Source: Physella acuta (Eukaryota; Mollusca; Gastropoda; Physidae). From it: a DNA stretch of 64,000 bases. The position numbers were made by a program, and so were the translations under genes. The stretch is taken from contig NW_026731905.1 of assembly GCF_028476545.1 (NCBI RefSeq), positions 1,034,001-1,098,000 of the forward strand. Direction: 5' to 3'. The notes under the pieces were generated by a model. It was not told the DNA's origin, searched no databases, and saw only the letters and a list, made by a program, of their open reading frames with translations. The stretch's first letter is position 1. The number at the start of each line of letters is the position of its first letter. This document shows, piece by piece, positions 49,201-58,843 of the stretch.

Positions 49201-50306
49201 GAAGTCCTATAAGACATTTAATATTATAACTTTCATACAAAAAGTTTTAAGAAACCCAACAGAAACTACCAAGCTTTTTTTTAATAATGTTATTAAATTG
49301 TTCTTTATATATATATATAAAAAATTTCTCCAATAATTTCAGTCTCCTTACGTTCTACATTATTTACGCCACATTTTGTGCTACCTTTACAAGATCAGAT
49401 CTCTCTTTGGATTACTTTTCTTTGATTACCACTGGTTTTATAAGTAAGTTAATATAAACATTTCATTCTTACATATAAAATATACTATAATTTCACATGC
49501 AAAATAGAAATTCTTCTGAATAGAAATTTAGTTAGCAACTCTAAAATTGTTTATGCCATCTCATTGTTTTTTTTTCAGTCACTCTGTTGTTAATTTGTAT
49601 CCATCTGTTTCTTATCGTGATTTCTTATCGTATAATGGGCTTCTCAGCTTATGATACAATATCCATCATGTATGTTGGATCTCAGAAAAGTCTAAATATA
49701 GGTATATTCCCTCTTGGTTTAGTTACAAAAATTGTTTAAGCTTATAGATTCATTTGATCCTTTTTTTATTTCAGTTTTCTGCCTGCAGTCTGGCATTATG
49801 TGTTTATTGCTGTTCTTAACTTCCAGTTCAGTGTTTAATTTTGATTGTTTAGATTGTGTCACCATTGCTTTTTCTGGGACACATAAATCTATAACTTTGG
49901 GTGAGAAATTGTTTTATATAAATTAAAGCAAAAAAAGAAAAAAACAATTATTTAAAAAAACTTTCAACTTTTTTATTAGATCTACATCAAAATAATTTAC
50001 CAATAATTGTAATATTGACTTACACAATACACATAATTATAATCAGACATAAAATATTGCTTGCAATAAAAAAATTTTTTTTTTTAATTGGCAAAAAAAT
50101 GTTACAGGTATATTCTGAAGATAAAGCAATTTAATATCTCTATTCTGCTAGGTATGCCAGTTATAGAAATAATTTTTGAGGGCAACCCAAACATCAGTTA
50201 TCTTTCTGTACCACTTCTTATCTACAACCCCATGCAAATAGTGTTGGGTGGGATGTCTATAGAACTCCTGGAGCGCTGGTTAAACTCTCATAGAAATAGC
50301 AGGTAA
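46215..50306 (+). CDS. SLC10A7: SLC10A7, sodium/bile acid cotransporter 7
   Basis: SLC10A7 is a ten-helix SLC10-fold membrane protein of Golgi/ER and plasma membrane. In vertebrates its loss disturbs calcium handling, glycosaminoglycan synthesis and protein glycosylation; a transported substrate is not settled. Exons are 46215-46296, 47168-47250, 47751-47887, 48040-48115, 48263-48301, 48787-48822, 48944-49095, 49343-49443, one of 49579-49701 or 49775-49900, and 50152-50306. They join in frame to 327 or 328 aa (human about 340). Diagnostic stretches are AMPPPVSSAIILTRLVGGNE (human MPPPVSSAVILTKAVGGNE), TVVVPLICGLVFRNY and SVPLLIYNPMQIVLGG. The ATG at 46215 is the first in frame; an upstream open stretch has only TTG. 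The stop follows AG|GTAATC, which could also act as a donor to a further exon, so the C-terminus is slightly uncertain. Confidence 0.93.
48513..48760 (+). mobile_element. tRNA-derived SINE in SLC10A7 intron 5
   Basis: The head CATGCCCTAGCGGTAGAGCA...GAATTAAAATCC is followed by GATACCTAACTCTTGTTAGG, AAAGTAAAGGCAGTTGGGCA, TAGTGCTGACCACACTATCC, GAGGTCACAGAAACAGGTGA and GGTTTGAAAAGGAAACT. It is full length and in sense orientation with the host gene. Confidence 0.82.
49579..49701 (+). CDS. SLC10A7: SLC10A7 exon 9, version A
   Basis: This 123-bp exon has acceptor TTTTTCAG and donor G|GTATAT. Joined to exons 8 and 10 it encodes ITLLLICIHLFLIVISY...AYDTISIMYVGSQKSLNIG. It covers the same segment as human ...PADTVAIIFCSTHKSLTLG. 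Both phases match version B. Confidence 0.85.
49775..49900 (+). CDS. SLC10A7: SLC10A7 exon 9, version B
   Basis: This 126-bp exon has acceptor TTATTTCAG and donor G|GTGAGA. In the same phase it encodes IFCLQSGIMCLLLFLTSS...LDCVTIAFSGTHKSITLG. It keeps the THKS-TLG motif better than version A. It lies only 73 bp after version A's end. Confidence 0.85.
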
Positions 50307-52239
50307 TCAGTGTTTTAACATAGTAAGTTATAGAAGTTTTAGGAAGTAATGTATTTACTTTAGTAACTTTAAAATTGATGGATTATCTCAAGGCGTAATT
50401 TTACTAGAAAAATTAAAGTATGTAGACTTTGCTTTGAAGTATACCCTGCTTAACTGTAAACATATTTTTAAATACTGAAAGTAAAAGATGAGAATTATTT
50501 TCTAGAAGGACCAGTGCCAGGAATTCATATTGGTACTATGAAAAAAATTATTACTTCATTGTTAAATACTTGATTTTTAAAAAAATTTTCTAATTTCTTA
50601 AGTTATTTTTATTTTGTCTAAATTGAAAAAAAAAAAAAAAACAACAATTTCTAAATTTTTTGTTTTAAATTTTGGTTTACTTGTTTGTAAAAGTGTATTA
50701 TTATAAAGTGATAAGTGTATTTTAAGGTTATGACCTTCTTAGGGACATTTTAAGAAATTAAATAGTTAACAAAATTTAACCTTTTTAACATTCCCAAATT
50801 ATCACTTTTGTACCATACCTAATTAAATGTGATTTTATGTCCACAGAAAAGTAACATCTTATAGGTCTCATGTATGACAAGATCAAAATGAAATTATTGG
50901 AAAAACATGTTAACATAATTATTTAAGTCATCAAGTTAATGAAAATATGATATTACAAAATTGTTTAATAAACATCTATCTGATGCATGAACATTTAAAT
51001 TGACTGAAATTGTTTTAAAATTTCAACTGAATATGTTTTGATTGCTTTTTTACAAGTTTTTAAACTGCAATATTATTACATTGTCTACATCTGATATTAA
51101 TATTATGTCTACATCTGCTGTTAATAAAAAAAAAGTACAATTTGAACCAAAGGTCTTATTTAAAGAAACATCCCATACAATCAATGTATTGAGGTTGGGT
51201 TTGATTATCAATATTTTTTACTAAAATAATGATGAGTAAAAAGGAACATTTTTACATCATCTTCTTACCCTATTCAGGGTTGTATTTAAATGCAAGTTAT
51301 TTTAAGAAAATAATTACAAAAACTATATTAATGAAATCTTGTAATCCTGCTGCTATTTGTCATGTTACTGCTTTAAGTACAATGATTGCAGCAATACCTG
51401 GTTATAATTTCACACAAATTTTCAGGTTTACATTTTAGTTTATTTTAAACAATGAAAAATTTAAAGTTTTGATTTTACAAACAAGCATTTGTTCTGTAAA
51501 AAAATATTGATAATTAAAGCTATACTTTAAGACACAAGAGGGAAGTCATGGCTGTTAGACATACAAAACTGCGGGAGGGTGGGCAAACTTGGCCTCACAT
51601 TAACTGATCATGAAAACCTCGGCTGAAGGCCATTAACCCAAACAATTCAAACATCATACCTCAATCTTGCATTCTGATGATAGTTTTTAATATGCAGTGT
51701 AAATTTAAAACAGGACAGGCATGAATTTTAAAAAATGACAAACTATAGTGGAGGATATGGCATGAAAAGGGTTTGACCAAATTGGCATAATGAATTTAGA
51801 TATGTGCAGCCATGGTAGTTAAAGATAGTACTAGCCTTGTCTACAGTACAAAGCATGTTAAATCATATTTAGAAAATCACCATGCAATAGTAATTTCAGT
51901 TACATTAATTAGAAAACTTCAGTGGACAACATTATTGAAAACTACTAGCCACGTGCAGGACAAAGGTTTTCATGATGAATAAAAAAGTAAAGAGACTACA
52001 TATTGAGTATATCAAGGTAAAGGGAAGTAAGTGTGATCCACTGGTACAGTTGTCACAAAAAAATATTTCTCACAGATAATTCATTCCAAGAAAATTATAA
52101 ACAATATGAATAATGCTAATTAAGCAATAGAATGTTATATTTTAGTCCAACCTCATTGATTGACTGATCATAAATAAAACATTGTTAGATTTGTCAAATT
52201 GCAAAGCAAAATTTTAAAAATCAATGTAAAACCAGATTT
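50307..52239. other. SLC10A7 3' UTR and intergenic AT-rich DNA
   Basis: No further exon is recognised. A plausible polyadenylation signal AATAAA lies at about 50966 (GTTTAATAAACATC). Frames at 51042-51438 lack any recognisable domain. Confidence 0.5.
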
Positions 52240-55028
52240 TTAAACAAAATCAAACTCCTTAAAAATGGCCAAAAAATCTTTGTTAACATTTATAGAACAC
52301 CACTTGTGGCAGAAGCCGTTTGTTTGGTTACTGGTATTGTCATGCCCAGGTTGAGCATCTCCAGGTTTACTGGCCAAATCTACACACTCTTCTTTCTTGA
52401 AGTTCATACAGTTCATCAATTTATTTTTCCATGTGCTTTGTTCTGCATAAGAAAAAATGGTTATTAAAAGAATGTTTTAAAAAGAATGTTTACGTCTGCA
52501 ACTCAAAATGAAGCAATACAAGATCTGTTTTGTATCTAGGGTTTGTCCATAAATGACGTCACACTCGTAGGGGGGAGGGGTCCTAATTTTGTGACGGTGT
52601 GTGATGGGGGGGGGGGTGTTCAGATGGTCACACTTTTGCATATAAAAAAAACGAGTTTTAGTCGTTATTTCGCGTTTAGAAAATTGCTATAATAAATTGT
52701 AAAAGGAATTTATTAAAATTTAACAACAATTTTAGAGAGGGGGAGGGGTCTGGCTTTTTGTGACGGAGGGGATGGGGGGGGGGGAGGTATAAATCGCTCA
52801 AAAAAAACGTGACGTCATTTATGGGTGGCCCTCTAATATAAAAAAAAGACACCCTTTATAGGGGACAGCCCAAAATGCATCTGAAGTTAAGTTTATCTGT
52901 TTCTTTGACCTACGTATGTGAATGGGTAATTAATGGGTTCAGCAATTTACCCATTCACCTAATTTAAAGAGATAATGTTAACAGCAGTATGTCCATCCAC
53001 TGTATTTAATTGGATAATGTATTCAACAATATACCCATCCACTTGTATTTAAATGGATGTGTGCGATGTACCCAGTTTGGTGATGTGAAATGTATGAAAG
53101 GTGTTTATGTGCAATGCAGTACTGTAAACTCTGTGTGTGTGTCATCACTGTTGTTCTGTTAGACAGTGTCGAGTCTAGCTACTACTAGCTAGGTTTGTTG
53201 TGTATGTTGTTGTAAGAATGCTTTATGTTAGCAACCAAGGTCATGTTCAATTATTTTATATTCTTTATTATTTTTTTAACTAGAATTTCGATATAATTTT
53301 GAAAAGCATTTCCACTTGGCTTTCAAAAACTAAAGAAAAGGTGAGTCTAAAAGCTTAGAAAAACGTCATTAGGTGACATTTTTAGCAGTGTTCAATCAGG
53401 GGAGGCATTTCATTAAAATTACATCGATAAATCCTTTTAAAGGTTACCTCCCTTTAAATCTTTTTTTTCCCCCAATACAATTATTTTTTTCAACCTTGTT
53501 CTGGAATATGATCCACACTAGCCTCAGACAACAGCCAATTTTTCAATGGTGCGGGGGGGGGGGGGGGGGGGTTGAATGCTCCTGAGATCCTGTAAGACAC
53601 TCATTCCAAGTACAAGACCTGCTAGCTAGACTGATCACCACGGGAGAATATCGTTATAGGTTAACGTTAGGGGTAGGGTTAGATATTCTAGACCCATAAA
53701 TGTAAAGTTACGGGAGTTTCTTCCAGGCGTATCGACCCTTCCCGGCGCCAGGGGACAAACTTTTCGATTTGCACCCCCCCCCCTCAACCTTTCAATTTAT
53801 TTTTCCAACCCATTTTGGCGCCCCCTAAGGTCGGCGCCCGGGGACATATGCCCCCCCCCCCCCCCCCGCTACCCTACTGGGGGGGGGGGGGCGGGCGGCG
53901 GACAGCCCCCCCCCCCCCCCCTCCCGAACGAAATGGAATTTATATAGAAAATATATACTAGTGTCGTCGTCGTCCCCCCCCCCCCTCCACCGAAAATATC
54001 AAGTGCCCCATCCGGAGAAAAAAGTCTGGAAGAAACACTGAAGGTTACTATTTGGAACCTGGCGGTCCATGTGGCAGACGAAGTAGAGCTCGTCTGTTTC
54101 TCTGACTTCGGCATTAAAAGATAGTGTGGTCAGCACTATGCCCTCTTGAACGTTCACTTAAGTCAGGTACCCATCAGAGCTGGGTGGACTAGAGTCAGGT
54201 ACCCATCAGAGCTGGGTGGACTAGAGTCAGGTACCCATCAGAGCTGGGTGGACTAGAGTCAGGTACCCATCAGAGCTGGGTGGACTAGAGTCAGGTACCC
54301 ATCAGAGCTGGGTGGACTAGAGTCAGTTACCCATCAGAGCTGGGTGGACTAGAGTCAGGTACCCATCAGAGCTGGGTGGACTAGAGTCAGGTACCCATCA
54401 GAGCTGGGTGGACTAGAGTCAGGTACCCATCAGAGCTGGGTGGACTAGTCAGGTACCCATCAGAGCTGGGTGGACTAGAGTCAGGTACCCATCAGAGCTG
54501 GGTGGACTAGAGTCAGTTACCCATCAGAGCTGGGTGGACTAGAGTCAGGTACCCATCAGAGCTGGGTGGACTAGAGTCAGGTACCCATCAGAGCTGGGTG
54601 GACTAGAGTCAGGTACCCATCAGAGCTGGGTGGACTAGAGTCAGGTACCCATCAGAGCTGGGTGGACTAGAGTCAGGTACCCATCAGAGCTGGGTGGACT
54701 AGAGTCAGGTACTCATCAGAGCTGGGAAGACTCAAGCCCTGGGACACGAACTCGAGAAATTGTGTTAGCAGTAGCACTCTCTAGATCTAGAAATCTACCA
54801 CCCGACCATTGTAATATCTCAGCTGTGACGTAAAACCTCACCGCGTCGCTATTTTAATCAATTCTAATTAAACTGTCTAACATCTGTCGAGATACACATT
54901 TTATGGGACCTAAATACTAAAAAAAAAACTACTTTAAAAAGTAATGCTGTATGCTTACCTGGTGAAGAATTGCTTGGCACATTGCTTTCTAGTGGTCCCA
55001 GGGTAACTTCCATACTGACGGGATCCAT
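52240..55028 (-). CDS. Two-exon gene for an unrecognised 90-aa protein
   Basis: Exon 1 (54959-55028) starts MDPVSMEVTLGPLESNV and ends SSP plus one base at CCAG|GTAAGC. Exon 2 (52240-52442), behind acceptor TTCTTATGCAG, completes the codon and continues EQSTWKNKLMNCMNFKKEEC, then ...NGFCHKWCSINVNKDFLAIF and KEFDFV followed by TAA. The join is in frame and both splice sites are canonical. Four cysteines lie in the second half. I see no signal peptide or membrane span, so it is probably cytosolic or nuclear. I do not recognise the family. A Harbinger-like MITE, a SINE-derived satellite and a poly-G repeat lie in its 2.5 kb intron. It could be a fragment of a longer gene with exons I missed. Confidence 0.6.
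52539..52832. mobile_element. PIF/Harbinger-like MITE with CRE ends, second copy
   Basis: GGGTTTGTCCATAAATGACG at the left and CGTCATTTATGGGTGGCCCT at the right are inverted, flanked by CTA (52536-52538 and 52833-52835). TGACGTCA is present in both ends (52554-52561, 52810-52817). The interior is the reverse orientation of the copy at 36607-37034. Confidence 0.8.
52836..53720. other. Intronic, unassigned
   Basis: It contains two to three variants of CCCATCCACTGTATTTAATTGGAT (short tandem units at 52910-53060) and a G-run at 53552-53571. No exon is recognised. Confidence 0.4.
53725..53870. repeat. Relative of the hAT MITE interior
   Basis: GGCGTATCGACCCTTCCCGG, GGGGACAAACTTTTCGATTT and GCACCCCCCCCCC match 23100-23160. 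The terminal CAG ends are not clear here. Confidence 0.55.
53880..54035 (-). repeat. Poly-G-bearing dispersed repeat (minus)
   Basis: On the minus strand it reads GGATGGGGCACTTGATATTT, a G-run, GACACTAGTATATATTTTC, TATATAAATTCCATTTCGTT and a second G-run, matching 35110-35225. Confidence 0.78.
54055..54820 (-). mobile_element. SINE with an internal 32-bp satellite expansion
   Basis: Minus-strand SINE modules (GTCAGAGAAACAGACGAGCT and GGGCATAGTGCTGACCACAC) lie at 54060-54150 and the tRNA-like head at about 54735-54815. Between them the SINE's own CCACCCAGCTCTGATGGGTA module is amplified to 18 copies. Confidence 0.9.
54164..54736. repeat. 32-bp satellite inside the SINE, 18 copies
   Basis: The unit begins AGAGTCAGGTACCCATCAGA. 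Copies 6 and 12 share a GTTACC variant, copy 10 is 3 bp shorter, and the outermost copy (CTCATC, GGGAAG) keeps the diverged parent form. Confidence 0.95.
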
Positions 55029-55394
55029 TTTCTCATCGAACGTGTCGATTCCCACGTGCAGACGTCACTTGATATTTGATTCACGGTTAATTCAGCTTTT
55101 GATGAACGGTTAGTCTCTGTTGTTCAAACTTTAATCTGCAGTCGTAAACAGTAATTCAAGAACAAGATGTGTGCTCAATTGCTGCTAGTTGTATGGGCTT
55201 AAATTGTTTGTACTAGATCTAGTGTCAATTCTGTTTTCAAATGTTTGTCTCATGAAATACACATCCTTAGGGCCTGGTCTATATATACGCAGTTCATATA
55301 TGCAGAGCAACCGCGGCAAAAAATTTCATCACATTTTAGTTTGAGGCTGCAAAGGCGTGACCTAATGGGGAGAAAATGTTGGCATAGGCTTAGG
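55029..55394. promoter_or_regulatory. Upstream region of the 90-aa gene
   Basis: No clear core promoter element is seen. ACGTGGGAATCGACACG and TGACGTCTGCACGTG lie just upstream of the start (minus-strand sense). Confidence 0.3.
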
Positions 55395-55600
55395 GACCGA
55401 TGGTCCGTCCATACATGACGTCGCACTGTTCAGAATTAATGTTAAAAACTTTTTTTTTCGCGTTCTTTGAAAATCGTATTAGAAAATGATTAATAAACTC
55501 TATTTTACCATTCTCAACCAATATTTTAGAAAGAAACATATTTTTTAAAGGGGTGGGAGAATGAGGGGAATGGAGGCTGCGGTGTGATCCTGGCGAACCC
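55395..55600. mobile_element. Degenerate copy of the CRE-bearing MITE
   Basis: GTCCGTCCATACATGACGTC at the left resembles the MITE end. The interior (AAAATCGTATTAGAAAATGA, CCAATATTTTAGAAAG) resembles 52670-52740 and 36770-36860. The right end is not recognisable. Confidence 0.5.
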
Positions 55601-56366
55601 AGTTTAGTTTCAATAAATTTCTGGCAAAAATATTTAGTCTATATTATAGACTCTAGGCCTTATAAAAATAATTCTTTTAATATTTACAGTTTGCACAGAT
55701 GTGGATTATTTTACTTTTATTTTTAATGGTTGTGGGGGTGGAGCTTATTCTACGCCTATGAATAAAGTCTATGACGAAATCACTGAGCTACCTTGCAGTA
55801 GCTATGAATACCAGATCTATGTGAATCTATTTTTGAAAAACGGGAATTCCAGTAGGGCCAACAATCTACTAGATCTAAATCTATGATGCATTTTTCAATG
55901 TTTTTTTTAACAAAAAAGAGAATATTAATGTAAATGTAAATTCTATTTTTAAAAGTCATAAATCTAGATCTATTTTTTTTAAGAATTAGTTGTGGATGAA
56001 CTGGACTTGTTAATATTATAAAGCTAAATTTAGGTTTAGTTGTCCGAATTGTGAATAAGTTAATCTTTTTAACTTATTCTGTTTATTCTTTTAACATCAA
56101 ATATACGTCATATAGCAACGGATGTCAACTTCCGGTTTTCTGAAGCATTACTTTTTCTAGATAAAAAAAAAAGCATTTTAAATAATAATATTGATATTTA
56201 GACAGACTAGAATATCTGCGAGCTTTTTTTTTAAGGTAATCAAAGGTATGCGTATTTTGAATAATATTATTGAATTAATATTAAATAATATTATTAGGCC
56301 TAGGGCCTATGTACTATGTAGATTATAATTTAATAAATTTAATTTATATAACAGGAAAAATTGTTG
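55601..56366. other. Intergenic AT-rich stretch
   Basis: No exon is recognised. A frame at 55701-55886 has no supporting features. Confidence 0.4.
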
Positions 56367-56905
56367 GGTAATCTATCGGTTTAGGTACGTAAAATCGCCC
56401 GCCACTAGTAATGTGAAAAACAGGTGACTCCTTAAATTTAATAATTATTTCACATTTTGAGGAGGATTTATGTTTTGAAAAATACAAAAATGTTTCCTTG
56501 TTTCTTTTATGTACCTGTTTTTAAACAACTGCATTAAAACTTTTCAGTAATAAATGAAGACTAGTGATGTTTCCAACAGATGTAACCATGCTCATTTACT
56601 ATATCAGCCATCTTGTTTATTTTTTTTATTGTAAACTTATAGCGCAAGATTCAGGGGAAGTCACTCTAACTTACAGATGGCTGCTTTTTAAAGAGCAAAT
56701 CCTGCTCGCAAACACTGCTGTTTAAAGTTAATTTCTTGCCTATATTGATATATTTAGCCATTGATTTAGGTTTATTATTCATTTATCTATAATATTTGAC
56801 ACAAATATATCACAATATAATTCTATTAAAGCCTTGACAATGAGGTAACTTTTTTGTACATTACTAGCAGCGGGCGATTTTACGTACCTAAAACGATAGA
56901 TTACC
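56367..56905. mobile_element. MITE with ~60 bp inverted ends and 8-bp target duplication
   Basis: GGTAATCTATCGGTTTAGGT, ACGTAAAATCGCCCGC and CTAGTAATGT at the left are inverted at 56848-56905. AATTGTTG flanks both sides exactly (56359-56366 and 56906-56913). An 8-bp duplication fits hAT, Merlin or P-type insertion, and the GG start is closer to Merlin; the family is not settled. The interior is non-coding. Confidence 0.88.
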
Positions 56906-57007
56906 AATTGTTGGTTATTATTTATGCCACCTATAATTATTAATTAAATTAGTAATTAGGCTAGTAAGTTTATTTTATACCTCTTAGAGTTCATAGTTTG
57001 GATTCAT

Positions 57008-57765
57008 CTTTTCGGACCCAGGTCCCAATAGCAACGGCCGCTATTGGGACCCAGGTCCTTATAGCCTCTGCCACATTCGGACCAGCAAATAAAATTATCA
57101 AGATTTAGTTAAACAGTAATTCTTTTATGATGCAGAATATATCTTATAATATTATCTTTTCTTTTGTTGTGATTTTTTTATTGTAATTCTAAATGATATA
57201 TTGAGAGCTTTAAATACCCGATATCATTCCTGACAAAAGCGGGCGATCAATGGAGCAATGATGTTTATAATTCGCTTGTTTAAAAACCTAGATCTAGAAA
57301 AAGAATAGAATCTATAAAAAACAATTTAAAAAAAAACATTTATTCAAACAACGCATCTATCGGGGTAGAACATTAAACTTAGTTAAATACACTTTACTTC
57401 TCGCAAAAACTGACTGTTTTAGATCTACCAGAGTACTCCTAGCTTAGATAGGTTCCGAACCCGTAACTGATCGAGTTTTGGGAGGCATGACGTTCTCCAC
57501 TTGGCCACGACGTCTTATGATAAAATAATAAAATATTTAATGATTTTTTTTAAATAGAGCTAAATATAGAGTATTTAGAAATAGCAACTTAAGAACTAAT
57601 GCTAGCAAATCCACAAGATAAATCAAATAAACATAAAAGGTATAATTTTAATACAGGTTGTACGGATATGTAACAAAATTATTGCCGGTCTGAGTAGTGG
57701 CCATGGCTATAGGGACCTGGATCCTAATAGCGGCTGAGGCTTTTAGGACACTGGTCCAAATAGTC
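57008..57765. mobile_element. Possible element with GGACCCAGGTCC inverted ends
   Basis: GGACCCAGGTCCCAATAGC / GCTATTGGGACCCAGGTCC form a tight hairpin at 57016-57060. A diverged inverted partner (GGGACCTGGATCCTAATAGC, GACACTGGTCC) lies at 57712-57760. Boundaries and family are unclear. Confidence 0.45.
57450..57515 (-). repeat. tRNA-like fragment (A and B boxes)
   Basis: On the minus strand GTGGCCAAGTGG (A-box like) and GGGTTCGGAACC (B-box like) are spaced about 40 bp apart. The acceptor stem does not close convincingly, so it is more likely a SINE head or tRNA relic than a working tRNA gene. Confidence 0.4.
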
Positions 57766-57767
57766 AC

Positions 57768-57890
57768 TTCCTTATAGTTTAGTAATTATTATTTTATTTT
57801 TTCATCAATTTTATTTTTTCACGGTCCAAATAATCACTTCCTTATAGTTTAGTAATTATTATTTTATTATTTTATCAATTTCACAGGTTA
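57768..57890. repeat. Tandem duplication, ~60 bp
   Basis: GGTCCAAATAGTCACTTCCT and GGTCCAAATAATCACTTCCT, each followed by TATAGTTTAGTAATTATTAT, form two tandem copies just upstream of ARMC3. Confidence 0.85.
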
Positions 57891-57936
57891 ACTTTCATGT
57901 CCTTTTATCCAATTTACTTTACAGTACTGATCTAAA

Positions 57937-58796
57937 ATGGGTAAAAAAATAAAAAAAGATGAAAAAGGAGGATCAAATGATGTTGTAAGTTGAAATAATT
58001 AACTTTTAACACTGTCATTAGTAGAAAACGCAATTTAATATTTTGTTTTTGTAAAAAGAAATTATAAATCTAAATGTTATTTATAGGCCTTCTCAAATTT
58101 ATAGTAGGCCTATTGATCATTTATTTAAAAATTTCTGAAAATAAACTTTTCTGATATATGCAGTTTTCTTCTGGTCAGAGTGTGAGTAAAATGTGTTAAA
58201 ATTTTAAAATGTTCATGTTTTCACTTGGAAGGAAAAAACAAGTTTATTATTTTCAATCACACTTACAATTCTAAAATGTTCTCAACATACATTTAATTAG
58301 TATGACTTAAATTATAGTTTATGGTGTACTTTGGAGTTTTTTACTGTTTGATGTGAATGCCCACTCTAGGTCACTATTATAATAAATTAATTAACGTCTT
58401 TAAATTAATTAGTGATTGACAGTTTGTTTAAAAAGAAAATTATTCTCTACTTAATTACGTATGGTACAGCTCTACACATAGTTCGCTCCTGTAACAAAAA
58501 GGCAAACAAAAAAACTATTTATACATATAAACTAACTTTAGTATTATATAGATAGATTATAAATAAAGAATATATAAATATCTTGGTACAATTGTTTTCA
58601 TTTATAAAAATTTGATTATCTAAACTAGTTTATTTTACTGAAGGTAGATTACACATTCACATGCATTATTGTGCTTGGTTTTAACACAAACTGTTTAATC
58701 AAAAGATTTTATGTTTTAAATGTGTCTTTTTTAATAATGTTGATGTTGTCTTTATGTTCACATGTGTCACCCCCCCCCCCCCCCCCCCCCCCAAGA

Positions 58797-58843
<47 letters not shown>

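Noticed and set aside
57450-57515. Functional tRNA gene
   Set aside because: Only A- and B-box-like words are present; the arms do not fold into a convincing cloverleaf.
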